DNA from: Saccoglossus kowalevskii
Taxonomy: Eukaryota > Hemichordata > Enteropneusta > Harrimaniidae
Direction: 5' to 3'
Length of the DNA stretch: 28,402 nt
Assembly (NCBI RefSeq): GCF_000003605.2
Contig: NW_003120934.1
Location: 45,933 to 74,334 of the forward strand
Shown: positions 1-11,165 of the stretch, one piece after another
Position numbering within the stretch: the stretch's first letter is position 1
Layout: each line of letters begins with the position of its first letter
Notes under the pieces: generated by a model
Told to the model about the DNA's origin: nothing
Seen by the model: only the letters and a program-made list of their open reading frames with translations
The model's database searches: none
Program-made: the position numbers and the translations under genes

Positions 1-672
1 GAATGGCGCCCTCATTGGTCTTTTCATGCATGGAAAGCAGAGAGTGGAATCGCACCCTCGTTGGTCATTTCATGCATTGAAAGCTGAGAGTGGAATGGCG
101 CCCTCATTGGTCCTTTCATGCAGTGAAAGCTGATTCGTTGGTTCCCAGCATCCTTTGCGAATGGCCAGTATGATGCAGGTAACTAGTAATCGCCATATTG
201 TTTCATTTGGGCCAGTTTCCCGGCTGGAAGGCACGTGACTGAGTGACGTAATTAGTTCTGTTCTGCGTAAACGTGTCAGTAATACTACAATAAGCCATGC
301 TCATACATACTGCCTCCTTAGATTTACATATTTGAGATGTTTCTGACATATCTTCGCTGTTTCTGTGCAAATTTATAACAAAAGAAACAGTTTTTTATTT
401 GCCGAACTTTCGAAAGTAAAAGGAAACCCCTGCTCTCGGGCCACAAGCGTGAGCGCTGACGTCAGGTAATCAAGGGAAATGGAACAAGCAAAGAGAAAGT
501 GATGAACCAATCAGAATGCTGAATTTGTTACTAGTTACCCCAGCCTCTTGTGGCTTGGTGCGCCATGACACTTGAGGCGGGAACCAGCCAATGAAAGCAG
601 AGAGTAGAATGGCGCCCTCAATGGTCATTTTATGCATTGAAAGCAGAAAGTGGAATGGCGCCCTCATTGGTC
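1..672. repeat. 46-bp direct repeats with a partial inverted arm
   Basis: A unit containing GGCGCCCTCATTGGTC and CATGCATTGAAAGC is repeated about three times at 1-135 with 46-bp spacing, and about twice more at 594-672. Between them, TAACTAGTAA at 180-189 and TTACTAGTTA at 529-538 are inverted relative to each other, each linked to a GGTTCCC or GGGAACC segment, so the block looks like a decayed inverted-repeat element. It lies outside the recognisable exons. The left end is cut by the window. Confidence 0.6.
457..464. promoter_or_regulatory. CRE-like palindrome TGACGTCA
   Basis: A perfect 8-bp cyclic-AMP response element palindrome lies inside the 5' repeat block. A half-site-like TGACGTAA lies near 245. 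Function is unproven; single motifs occur by chance. Confidence 0.3.
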
Positions 673-1123
673 TTATTTAATTGTACAGTGGGGTAATAAA
701 ATAATTTTGAATTGTTGAATGATCTATATCTAAATGGAACGTAATCGCCTACACGGCACTATGTAGAGACAACCACAAAGCATTCAAAAATCATGTATCT
801 AAACATAACACAACCATGGTATATGATGTATTTCACTAAGGTTTGCATAATAGAAATCACACTATCAGCCAATCAGAATGCGTATTCAGGCAATTGAAAT
901 GCTGCTGGATTTTAATTTAGCTCATTTAGTTATCAGTGAAAATAAAAAAAACAGCTTCTTTGTAATTCCTGTACTGTCTGTAATATCAAATAATAATACT
1001 ATATGCTGGTTTAGGGGCCAATAGAAAATATGATAGGTTAATCTCTATTATGTATAGCAGATGCAACTAAATATAAATCTTGTTTTATTTTAACTTGCCC
1101 TATTACTGTACCTTGACCTACAG
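673..1123 (+). other. Non-coding stretch upstream of exon 1
   Basis: AT-rich sequence without a supported gene. It ends in the acceptor of the first visible FN3 exon, so it is taken as the 3' part of an intron. Confidence 0.6.
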
Positions 1124-1390
1124 AGCCAAATCCAGTTACATCACACTCAATTGTGGCAGTGGGTGAGAACACTATGACGATATCCTGGTCTGATCCAGTT
1201 GGTGGTAATGAATATTACAGAGTTTCCTATGCACCAGATAATGGCTTTACACCAGAATTCAGTGACGTTGTTGATGGTAGTAATACATTTAAGTTTGAAG
1301 GTCTTGACCCTGGTACTGACTACACCATCACTATAGTAACTGTTGCTGGGAATCAAGAGAGTGAGGGTTATGGATTCACTCAGACTACAT
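1124..1390 (+). CDS. FN3 exon 1 (type A)
   Basis: This 267-bp exon lies between a CTACAG acceptor and a GTGAGT donor, phase 1-1. It encodes about 89 residues with the B-strand Trp in MTISW, the C-strand YYRVSYAP, and the F-strand GLDPGTDYTITIVTVAG. It is the first exon visible; earlier FN3 exons probably lie upstream because its acceptor is in phase 1. It is shorter than the other type A exons, and it has PGT where most type A domains have P-x-T with a non-Gly residue. Confidence 0.9.
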
Positions 1391-1468
1391 GTGAGTATTT
1401 TCACTTTCGTTAAATTATCTTTCTTTAAGAGATTGCATGTATGCAGTGGAATGGTAAGAAGTGTTTAT

Positions 1469-1690
1469 GGCAGTGTTGTGGTTGTTGCATCAGTCTAGTT
1501 ATTGGTAGACCAGAGTTCAAATGTGTCCAAAATGTATTGACCAAAATGGGGTCAAGTGTGAGGGTGTCAAAAGAAGATGGAGGCCACCGACAGAGATTTA
1601 TTGACTACCGGTAATAGATGTGGCTTTGTCGGAACCTATAAAGTTGCGCAGGTGCTTGTTTGACCAGACTTGATTGGATGGTGGCTGCAC
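1469..1690 (+). repeat. tRNA-derived SINE-like copy 1 in intron 1
   Basis: The start GGCAGTGTTGTGG and a downstream AGAGTTCAAAT resemble the A and B boxes of a tRNA-type Pol III promoter. The segment aligns by eye with 24428-24686: both have GTTGCAT or GTTGCATT, ATTGGTAGACC, GCAGGTGCTTGT and end near CTGCACA. The middle has diverged. It fills nearly half of the 473-bp intron 1. Confidence 0.5.
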
Positions 1691-1863
1691 ATCTGCCTCT
1701 TCAGTATCAGAGTCTAATCTTTATTCATTCATCAATAAAAGAAATATTCTTTTCAGAAGAAACAATGCTATATGCGTAATAAATATATATTTTGAAACGT
1801 TATTAAATTCTTTTCTATTCCCATATAAAAATGCAAATTAATGAATTCATCATTATTTGACAG

Positions 1864-2118
1864 TGCCTGGAACACCTGGAGGAATTAACATCAAATCTGT
1901 GAATGACACCAGCATACGAATATCATTCAATGAATACCCGCAGGCAACAAACTACCTTGTCTCAATATCACCACCAGATGCATCTTCTGAGGTTTACACT
2001 AGCACTGACATTCGACAGCACACATTCACAGGATTGATACCAGGACGTGAATACACGGTAATTGTTTCTACTCAAGCTCCTGACAACCCGGAGGATCAGA
2101 CCAAGACTGTTAGAACAA
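1864..2118 (+). CDS. FN3 exon 2 (type B)
   Basis: This 255-bp exon follows TTTGACAG and precedes GTAAGTG, phase 1-1. It reads PGTPGGINIKSVNDTSIRIS, then YLVSISPPD and GLIPGREYTVIVSTQ, ending VRT. The almost invariant Trp of the B strand is replaced by Phe (RISFNEYP), unlike every other domain in the window. NDT is a possible N-glycosylation site. Confidence 0.92.
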
Positions 2119-2210
2119 GTAAGTGATGGTGTAAATGCTGATTTTTATAGTTTGAAATTATTTTACAGAAAAAACCATCACAAAAAAAAAAATTTTGGAA
2201 CTTTTCCTTG

Positions 2211-2450
2211 TAACCTTTTCATCACCAGTTTCCTCTTTTTATCACAAATTGACAAAATATTCCCGTTTATAGTCCAAACTTTTTCAGAAAATTAGAACAA
2301 AAATAGCCAAATTTTTTGAGTAGAAACTGAAATTTTACTCAAATTTTATCTGTTGGCTCCAAAATTAGGGTGCAATTTCAGAAATATTGAAGAATACAAG
2401 AAAAAAGTGCAGACAAATTTGGGCGAGAATGTCTGGTGGTGAAAAGGTTA
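2211..2450 (-). mobile_element. MITE family 1, copy a
   Basis: Ends TAACCTTTTCATCACCAG and CTGGTGGTGAAAAGGTTA form terminal inverted repeats with one mismatch. The inner sequence (ATCACAAATT, ACAAAATA, TTTATAGTC) matches the reverse complement of the shorter element at 23002-23102. It has no coding capacity, so it is a non-autonomous DNA transposon by inference. Confidence 0.65.
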
Positions 2451-2525
2451 TAAATTTATTTCATAAAAAATAGTCTTTATACTAGTATGTAATATGTTCA
2501 ATGTATGTTACCCCGACAAAATTTC

Positions 2526-2600
2526 GAAACCATGGTCAGTGGCTGAAATAATGCTGTTTTGAAACCAATGGTCAGTGGCTGAAATAATGCTGTTTTGAAA
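2526..2600. repeat. 35-bp tandem duplication
   Basis: Two near-identical adjacent copies, each running from GAAACCA through GGTCAGTGGCTGAAATAATG to GCTGTTTT. They differ by a single-base insertion. Confidence 0.8.
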
Positions 2601-3327
2601 CTTTTGTGCTAAAAGTTTTATGATAGTAATTTTTTGTTATCTAGCTTTGTGAACACCAGTGTTAATTAAAATCACATGCATGTAGATATAGTTAATGAAA
2701 TCTAATGATCTGAGCATTTGAACATTATAGCTTGAAAAAGCAAAATAGATTAATTTAATTTTTCTTAATTTTAGTGACCAAATTGGAATATGATTTAGTG
2801 TCAACTATAAATATTTCTGGTAAACACAGCAGTAGAACAGAATAACACTTATACAAATGTGGGCTGATTATTAATGTACCAAAATAAGCAGCGTATACAA
2901 GGTTGTGTATGTGTAATACACAATTGAGTTTTTTCATTGAAAAACAGCATTTTCAGGTCATGACATGTCATATCCAATGTATCCATTATCATACAGTATC
3001 AAACAACAATACTAAAAATTTACATGCGACTGTTCCTATTACATTTTTAAAGATTCCCTAAAGCAATTCTGAAGAATTGTCCATTGCCAAACTGTGGATT
3101 TTCTCGTTATTCTGATTATATGCAAATTACATATAAATTTATTTTCACCAGAAAAGAAATGTTCATCCATCATTTTAATTTCAGTTCATTAAGTGTTGCT
3201 ATATATTGGGTTTCCATGGTTACATCTACAGAGGGCTACTGATGTTGCATTGTATGATGGAATGCTTAATTAAAAACAAATCTGTTTATTTCTTTATTTG
3301 CCATCTTGACCTTTTGCTGATATCTTG

Positions 3328-3358
3328 CTTTTTATTTTATTTTATTTTATTTTATTTT
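3328..3358. repeat. (TTTTA)n microsatellite
   Basis: About six TTTTA units lie 22 bp upstream of the exon 3 acceptor, where they also extend the pyrimidine-rich tract. Confidence 0.85.
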
Positions 3359-3380
3359 CACTTTTCCTGCTCTTCATCAG

Positions 3381-3671
3381 AACTCGGCATGCCCGGTGAG
3401 ATCACGTATGACCAAGACAACATTACACCCAACATTGTAGTGTTTTCGTGGGTTGCCGCAGATGGCGACGTTGAGTACTACGACGTATCAATAGTATCAC
3501 AGGACGGTTCAATAAGTTATAGTAAAACTGTAAACCCAACTACAGAGGGCACTACAGCTTCATTCTCTGGTCTCGCACCAGAAACTACATATACTATTAG
3601 TGTTGTCACAGCTGCTGGTTCCGGCGATAGCAAAGTAGTCAGTGACCCCCAGACAATTCAGATCAACACCT
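3381..3671 (+). CDS. FN3 exon 3 (type A)
   Basis: This 291-bp exon follows TTCATCAG and precedes GTAAGTG, phase 1-1. It contains IVVFSWVAADGDVEYYDVSI, then GLAPETTYTISVVTAAGSGD and SKVVSDP. The GSGDS-x-VVSD motif at the F-G loop marks a type A subgroup shared with exons 7, 15 and 17. NIT is a possible glycosylation site. Confidence 0.92.
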
Positions 3672-5615
3672 GTAAGTGATAAGGGAATTTGATTCCAGTA
3701 CTAAAAAGAACATACTAAACATAACTCACCAATTTGATATACTTTTTTTACTGGTAAACTCTTGTGCAGTTTTTTTTAATGTACATTGATATGATGTAGA
3801 ATACTAATTGGAGCCATTGTTGGGATCTGTCTCACTCCCAAAATTTGTTTTCAAAATACCTGGCGACTTTGATCAGCATGTATTTTCATTTTATTTAGAT
3901 ACCACTTTTCATCTTCTTCTTCTTTCAAAAAATAATCCCCCACAAATTTCTTTCAAGACATGGAGTCAATGAGGAAAAAAGATTCCAGCTTTGTTCAAAA
4001 ATAAATAAAAATGTGCAAAATATTCTACCAAAATGTTGGCATTTGGTGAAAACTATTGAAAAGTGTCAAAATGCATAATTATTTGGTTATTTTTCAATTC
4101 ACATTTTGTATACCTACATCTATTATTGATAACAGGGAAAACTGCACACTTGCAATCTCGGTGTAAACTAAGTTTCTTCTTCATGCACGAACTTGCTTGT
4201 CCCATCATTTTGCAATTTCTTTATAGAAATAAGTAGCACTGTTTTACATAGTGTATTAATATTGGTAGTCGTATGCCTGTAAATAATGTGGTGTTTATAA
4301 TGTAACATCCCTCCTTGATTAATCTTTCCTCCCTGTAACTAGTGAGTGGTATAACCCATGTATGAAAATAACACTAGAATGATACCAAGTAGAATAAACT
4401 TTTAGGGGTGTAGTTATCTTTTCTTTATGGGATCTTAGTATTACTTAGATATAACATTAGTTGTATGTAATTTTTGAAGTTCTGATTTTATTATATAATT
4501 TGATACTTGTATATATTAGTATATTCAATATTGTAGTTGTGTATGTATTCAGTATCAGGTAGTCATTGCATATTAGTTTTTGTACAATAGAATTAGACAT
4601 ATAGCATGTATCTCTTATCATTCTCTCGCCCCCCGCCCCCCATATATCCCTGGCATCATTTGAAAGAAGACTGAACTCAAACAATGCACTATAAATTACG
4701 TCTCATCAACATGCTGTTTAAGATTTGGCGAGAAGCTGGCAACTTTTAAATGGAATTGAATCTGTTTTAAACAAGCGTGTACACTCTTCTATCTAACATT
4801 GTATCTGTACCACATTTGCTGAATGGTAATTGGCGTTATTCATAAAGGTATACAAAACACTGAGTGTACTTTTTGTGGGCCTGAACTGAAACAAATGTTT
4901 GGCCTTGACATCTGTTTACAAAGACCCATTGGCTAAAAGATGGTGGCTTCAAAGTTGTTTTTACAGAATAAAATCACGTAATGTCTTGGCTTGTTAATAA
5001 AAGGGATGGGGATGTGCTACCTTCTAAAGTGAAAGCAAACTAAAGATGTATATTTTCTTGGTTTTAAATATCTATTTCAGGATCTTTTATAATCAATCTA
5101 GGTGCATGTACTTAGGTTTGCTTATCTGCAAAAAAAATTAAAATCCTGTTGTTGGTAATTACTGACATTACAGACGTATTTTTGATGATCTAATTTGTAC
5201 AATAAATAAAAAAAAATCTGTCACAATATCAAAATGTTAAACAGATTAGTGTTTTGTTAATTGTTTTGAAATATTTGTAAGTTTAAATTTTGATTTAGTA
5301 ACAGTTGGCAATAACTTAAACATACTTGATGATATATTATGTTGAAATTGACACCCCCTCCCCAGATAAATGTAGGATATAAATATTATTTTTTAGGCAC
5401 AATAATGTTGTACTTTCAGTTTCTTTCCACACATTCACACGGCTTATCAACAGCTCTGTCATTAGATACAACAGCTATGCAGCAAGATTGATGATAGGGA
5501 TAAATGCTACATATGACATACCAGTAATAAACAATAATATTGTTCACCATTTAAAATCTGTACTAATCAACATAATGATGATTAGAGTAATGTCTTGACG
5601 TTTTTTCTTTTACAG
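3672..5615 (+). other. Intron 3 (1944 bp), no feature recognised
   Basis: AT-rich non-coding sequence. Short open frames here lack FN3 signature or splice context. The only oddity is a short C-rich run near 4626-4642. Confidence 0.7.
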
Positions 5616-5879
5616 TACCCACTGTATTAACAGTATCGCAGCCGATTGGGGAGACGTACTTACTGCTGCAATGGTCACCTATTGTGGGTGATTTTGATGA
5701 ATATAAATTAAGTTATTCTCCGCCAGGTGGAGATCCCGATTCCCCATTTACAGTGTCCAAAACGACACCGATTCAATTAATAAATAACCTCAATCCAGGC
5801 GAGGCATATCTTATTACACTGTATACTGTTGCCAGTGATGGAACCGAATTGGAGAGAGGCTCTATAGAGCAACGAACAA
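5616..5879 (+). CDS. FN3 exon 4 (type B)
   Basis: This 264-bp exon follows TTTTACAG and precedes GTAAGC, phase 1-1. It contains TYLLLQWSPIVGDFDEYKLS, then YSPPGGDPDSP and NLNPGEAYLITLYTVA, ending EQRT. The PPGG-x-P-x-SP turn is shared with exons 8 and 22 and marks the type B subgroup called B-a here. Confidence 0.93.
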
Positions 5880-6285
5880 GTAAGCTTCTTTGATTTTTTA
5901 CTGTAAACTTTTGTAAATCCCAAAAGTATACTTGTTGTAATGTTAAGGTTATTTGTGTCTGAACTCTAGTATTTATTTATTTATTTTTATTTAATTTTAT
6001 TTTTTTTATTTATTTATATTTATTTTTATTTTTTTAATTTTTTTATATTTTTTTATTTTTTTATTTTTTTATTTTTATTTATTTTTATTTATATATATTT
6101 TTATATATATATTTATATTTATTTATATATTTTTATTTATTTATTCCAATTCTGTAATGTACTGTAGTATGTGGAATTCAATGCGAATCACACAGGGGGT
6201 TATTTCATGAAAAGGTGTTTTGTTTTTACTAATGTCTATTTATATTTAAACAACTGAAACAAACCTGTCTACTATTATTTTACAG
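5880..6285 (+). other. Intron 4 (406 bp) with a T/A-rich low-complexity block
   Basis: Positions 5971-6145 are almost entirely TTTA, TTTTA and TATA runs. No other feature is seen. Confidence 0.85.
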
Positions 6286-6561
6286 AACCACAGCCGCCAT
6301 CATCGATCACAATAGACAGTATATCAGAGACCACCTCCAAAGTCATTTGGACTGGACCGGCTTTGTCCAGCAATGTTTTTGATAAATACTTGCTCACATA
6401 CTCTCCTGTCAACGGGCTAACTCAGTCACCAATGGAAGTACCGTCTGACATCTCTGAAGTTGTGTTAGAAGGATTAACACCCGCAACAATTTATACTGTG
6501 ACAGTGCAGACCATTAGCGGGACTTTACAAAGTTCTGTCAAACAGGAAGTGTTCACAACAA
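6286..6561 (+). CDS. FN3 exon 5 (type A)
   Basis: This 276-bp exon follows TTTTACAG and precedes GTAAGG, phase 1-1. It contains SKVIWTGPALSSNVFDKYLL, the turn YSPVNGLTQSP and GLTPATIYTVTVQTISG. The SPV-D/N-G turn links it to exons 9, 13 and 19. Confidence 0.92.
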
Positions 6562-6608
6562 GTAAGGATACATTTATGTGCAACATTATACACGTCATGT
6601 GATGCTAG

Positions 6609-8668
6609 TGTTCCACATATCATGTCTCAACAATGTTCCACATACCATATCTCAATAATGTTCCACATACCATGTCTTAACAATTTCCCACATACCATGT
6701 CTCAACAATTTCCCACATACCATGTCTTAACAATTTCCCACATACCATGTCGCAACAATGTTCCACATACAATATCTCAACAATGTTCCCAGTACCATGT
6801 CTCAACAATGTTCCACATACCATGTCTCAACAATGTTCCAGGTACCATGCCTCAACAATGTTCCGCATACCATGTCTCAACAATGTCCCACATACCATGT
6901 CTTAACAATTTCCCACATACCATGTCTTAACAATTTCCCACATACCATGTCGCAACAATGTTCCGCATACCATGTCTCAACAATGTTCCGCATACCATGT
7001 CTCAACAATGTTCAGCATACCATGTCGCAACAATGTTCCACATACCATGTCGCAACAATGTTCCACATACCATGTCGCAACAATGTTCCGCATACCATGT
7101 CGCAACAATGTTCCGCATACCATGTCGCAATAATGTTCCACATACAATATCTCAACAATGTTCCCAGTACCATGTCTCAACAATGTTCCACATACCATGT
7201 CTCAACAATGTTCCAGGTACCATGCCTCAACAATGTTCCGCATACCATGTCGCAACAATGTTCCACATACCATGTCTAAATACTGTTCCACATGCCATGT
7301 CTCAACAATGTCCCACATACCATGCCTCAACAATGTCCCACATACCATGCCTCAACAATGTCCCACATACCATGTCTCAACAATGTCCCACATACCATGT
7401 CTCAACAATGTCCCACATACCATGCCTCAACAATGTTCAACATTTCATGTCTCAACAATGTTCCACTTACCATGCCGCAACAATGCCCCACATACCATGT
7501 CTCAACAATGTTCAACATTTCATGTCTCAACAATGTTCCACTTACCATGCCGCAACAATGCCCCACATACCATGTTGCAACAATGTTGCAACAATGTCCC
7601 ACATACCATGCCTCAACAATGTCCCACATACCATGCCTCAACAATGTCCCACATACCATGTCGCAACAATGCCCCACATACCATGTCGCAACAATGCCCC
7701 ACATACCATGTCGCAACAATGCCCCACATACCATGTCACAACAATGTTCCACATACCATGTCTCAACAATGTCCCACATACCATGTCTCAACAATGTCCC
7801 ACATACCATGTCTCAACAATGTCCCACATACGATGTCTCAACAATGTTCCAAATACCATGTCCCAACAATGCTCAACATACCATGTCTCAACAATGTTCC
7901 ACGTACCATGTCTCAACAATGTTCCACGTACCATGTCTCAACAATGTTCCACGTACCATGTCTCAACAATGTTCCACATAGCATGTCTCAACAATGTTCC
8001 ACATACCATGCCTCAACAATGTTCAACATTTCATGTCTCAACAATGTTCCACTTACCATGCCGCAACAATGTCCCACATACCATGTCGCAACAATGTCCC
8101 ACATACCATGCCTCAACAATGTTCAACATTTCATGTCTCAACAATGTTCCACTTACCATGCTGCAACAATACCCCACATACCATGTCGCAACAATGTCCC
8201 ACATACCATGTCTCAAAAATGTCCCACATACCATGCCTCATCAATGTCCCACATGCCATGCCTCGACAATGTTCCACATGCCATGCCTCGACAATGTTCC
8301 ACATGCCATGTCTCGACAATGTTCCACATGCCATGTCTCGACAATGTTCCACATGCCATGTCTCAACAATGTTCCACATGCCATGTCTCAACAATGTTCC
8401 ACATGCCATGTCTCAACAATGTTCCACATGCCATGTCTCAACAATGTTCCACATGCCATGTCTCAACAATGTTCCACATGCCATGTCTCAACAATGTTCC
8501 ACATACCATGTCTCAATAGTGTTCCACACACCATGTCTCAATAGTGTTCCACACGCCATGTCTCAATAGTGTTCCACACGCCATGTCTCAATAGTGTTCC
8601 ACATGCCATGTCGCAACAATGTTCCACATGCCATGTCGCAACAATGTTCCACATACTATGTCTCAATA
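6609..8668. repeat. 25-bp minisatellite, about 82 copies, intron 5
   Basis: The unit is close to CATACCATGTCTCAACAA plus TGTTCCA. It repeats head to tail over about 2060 bp, starting 47 bp after the exon 5 donor and ending about 75 bp before the exon 6 acceptor, so it fills most of the 2182-bp intron. Variant units are clustered: TTAACAATTTCCC near the start, CGCAACAATG in the middle, CATTTCATG units near 7440-8160, and CATGCCATG units from 8250 to 8500. Since 25 is not a multiple of three and the consensus has no stop, long open frames appear in all three + frames and some - frames. I read these as artefacts, not genes. Confidence 0.97.
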
Positions 8669-8743
8669 ACTTTTTATATGATAATTTTCAATTATGTTCA
8701 TTATGTACCATGTCTAAATAATCTTATATATTTTTGTTCACAG

Positions 8744-8995
8744 TAGCTAGTAGTAGTTTCACCGGGTACATCATAGAAGTCACTGAAACAACTCTTTGGA
8801 TAAAATGGAGTCCAGACATAGATGCAACCGGTTACCAGATAAGAGTAATTGGTACAAACTCTATTTTGCTGGAATCTGGTGATTTGAGCTCTACTACAAA
8901 GTCCTACACATTTACTGGTTTGGATTCTGGAATACGTTATTCTATTTTCCTGTCAGCAGTAGGCGGAAGTACAATTACACTCTATCAATACACAA
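8744..8995 (+). CDS. FN3 exon 6 (type B)
   Basis: This 252-bp exon, the shortest in the window, follows TTCACAG and precedes GTAAGTG, phase 1-1. It contains IIEVTETTLWIKWSPDIDAT, YQIRVIG and GLDSGIRYSIFLSAVGG, ending YQYT. It lacks the P-x-D/E-G-x-P-SP turn, as do exons 2, 10 and 14. Confidence 0.9.
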
Positions 8996-9306
8996 GTAAG
9001 TGTTACTGCCCTCTACAGGTGAATTTGTAATTTAATTTGTTTTATGCTGTTTGCCTGCTTAGGCACTAGTGAGCAGTACAACAATACAAATTTGACAACT
9101 GTGATCAGTTAGGGAATTTATGGTATAGTCATTGAATTCTCAGATTAGTATAATATGGTTTAATTTTGCGGGAATCGTGGAATGTTGTTGAAGGGAACAT
9201 TTCGCTGAGCTCAGACACAACTTTTTCGTGAAATTTTGATTCTTGCAAATATTTGGATCAACAAATTGAAAACATTTAAAGCAACAACATTTACAGTAGA
9301 TTTATT

Positions 9307-10470
9307 AGTCCCCGTTTGGACGCAGTCCAAAAACGGGGACTTATGTTTTGACCTCCGTGTGTGCGTGCGTGCGTGTGTGTGTGTGTCCGTGCGTGCGTGC
9401 GTCTGTGCGTGCGTCCGGACCTGTATCTTAGAAATGCCTGAACCAATCACAATCAAACTTCACACATACATCATACATGATATCATACATATGCACGTCA
9501 ATTTGTTTCATGATCTGATTCAAGATGGCCGAATGGCGGCCATTTTTGTGCTAAAAATCATCAAAATCTAGCATTTCCCGGTTGTTTACAGATGGATTTT
9601 GTTCAAACCTTGTATATACGTTGGACATTATATGACCTTGATGCACATCATTTTGTTTTACGATCTGATTCAAGATGGCCGAATGGCGGCCATTTTTGTG
9701 CTAAAAATCATCAAAATCGAGCATTTCTCGGCTGTTTACAGATGGATTTCGTTCAAACTTGGTATATACATTAGACATTATGGAACCTTGATGCAAATAA
9801 TTTTGTTTTTCAGATAACATTCAAAATGGCCGACTGGCGGCCATTTTGTATTAATCAATGTGGTTCTCGTGCCATATCTCTAATATATTGTTTTGACTGA
9901 TTATGTTCAAATTTTAAATATTCATTATACATCATGTCATAGATATATTAGTTTGACGATCCTATTCAAAATGGCCGAATGGTTGTCATTTTTGTACTAA
10001 AAAATCATCAAATATCAAGCATTTTTGGCATTTATGGATGGATTTTGTTCAAACTTGGTACATACATTAGACATTACGGGTTCCTGTCTGGCGGTCATTT
10101 TGTTTTAATGAATGGGTTTCCAGACCCATATGTCTGACTTGTTTTGTCTGATTATGTTCAAATTTTTAATATTCATTATACATCATGTCACAGATATACG
10201 GATATATTAGTTTGATGATTTTTTTCAAAGTGTGCTATTTTTGTGCTAAAAAAATCCTCGAATATCAAGCATTTCCTGCATTTATGGATGGATTGTATTC
10301 AAACTTATAACACACGTTAGACATTACAGGTTCCTGATGCACGTCATTTTATTTTCAGATTGGATTCAAAATAGCTGACTGGCGGCCATTTTGTTTTAAT
10401 GATTGGGCTTCTAGAGCCATATCTCTTAAATACTTTGACTGATTATATTCAAATTTTATTTTTACTGTAT
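9307..10470. mobile_element. Hairpin-headed element of roughly 150-bp tandem repeats, intron 6
   Basis: Position 9307-9341 is a strong hairpin whose arms begin AGTCCCCGTTT and end AAACGGGGACT. It is followed by a TG/TGCG microsatellite at 9357-9416 and then about seven diverging copies of a repeat near 150 bp long. Landmarks are CAAGATGGCCGAATGGCGG at 9521 and 9671, a related copy at 9821, and weaker ones near 9965, 10085, 10218 and 10364. Each carries GATGGATTTTGTTCAAAC or a variant. No protein is encoded. It is probably a non-autonomous interspersed repeat. Confidence 0.6.
9357..9416. repeat. TG/TGCG microsatellite
   Basis: Alternating GTGC, GCGT and GTGT units directly follow the hairpin at 9307-9341. 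Confidence 0.9.
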
Positions 10471-10742
10471 TTTCTCTATTACTGTAATAGACCATGCACT
10501 TAAGAAATTTAGAAGTTATTTTTATGATTAAAATAAATAATATTTTAATGATTCATACTACTTAGATGGTTTTTGGTTTATACAGTATATGCTTATATTC
10601 AAACAAATGGGCTATATAATACACAGTAATGGCTATATTGTTCATATCATTTATTTTTGAGAGACTGTTGTACTGGTATTGTTTGTTTCAAATACCTCAC
10701 TTAGCATTACTTAATGTAATTGTGTAATGTAGTTGGATTTGA

Positions 10743-10847
10743 GTAAATAAACAAAACAAATTAGTAAATAAACAAAACAAATTAGTAAACAAAAAAAACA
10801 AATTAGTAAATGAAAAAAACAAATTAGTAAATAAAAAATACTGTAGC
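10743..10847. repeat. 21-bp tandem repeat, five copies, intron 6
   Basis: GTAAATAAACAAAACAAATT-type units start at 10743, 10764, 10785, 10806 and 10827 with exact 21-bp spacing and A-run differences. Confidence 0.9.
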
Positions 10848-11165
10848 ACCATCTGTATTTATAACTGTTGTTGTAGCACTGTTAATAGCTTTACATTGAC
10901 TTTGGCAAGGCATTAACTTCATGTGATTCACAAGAAGTCACCAAACACCCACAGTGATGTAACAAAGTTCGAGAAAATGTTTTGCACATGTTCATCTGTT
11001 TTACGAACTGTACCTCGTTCTACAATTACGTCAGCTCTATAGTTAGTAAAATATCGTAATCGTGACAAATATTTGTGAATAAAATAATGCTGAATACAAT
11101 GAACCCAACAAGCCATTTGTCGCATATTTTCAAACTCTTTGATGCATTCTTCTTTCAATACACAG

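Larger units (their letters stand above)
2119..3380 (+). other. Intron 2 (1262 bp)
   Basis: Contains a miniature inverted-repeat element at 2211-2450, a 35-bp direct duplication at 2526-2600 and a (TTTTA)n tract just before the exon 3 acceptor. Nothing else is recognised between 2610 and 3320. Confidence 0.8.

Noticed and set aside
3206-3380. Extension of the exon 3 frame upstream to an ATG, giving a hydrophobic leader
   Set aside because: The stretch is translated (TTTTA)n and intronic pyrimidine tract; a standard CAG acceptor sits at the domain boundary, so it is not a signal peptide.
6958-8544. Open frame of about 528 codons, and overlapping long frames in the same region
   Set aside because: It is a product of a stop-free 25-bp tandem repeat whose length is not a multiple of three. 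It lies in an intron between well-defined FN3 exons.
6609-8668. CRISPR-like array
   Set aside because: Units are contiguous with no unique spacers and the context is a spliced animal gene.
9211-9571. Small open frames on both strands over the TGCG microsatellite
   Set aside because: Low-complexity His/Thr or Cys/Val runs from the repeat; no conserved domain or splice context.
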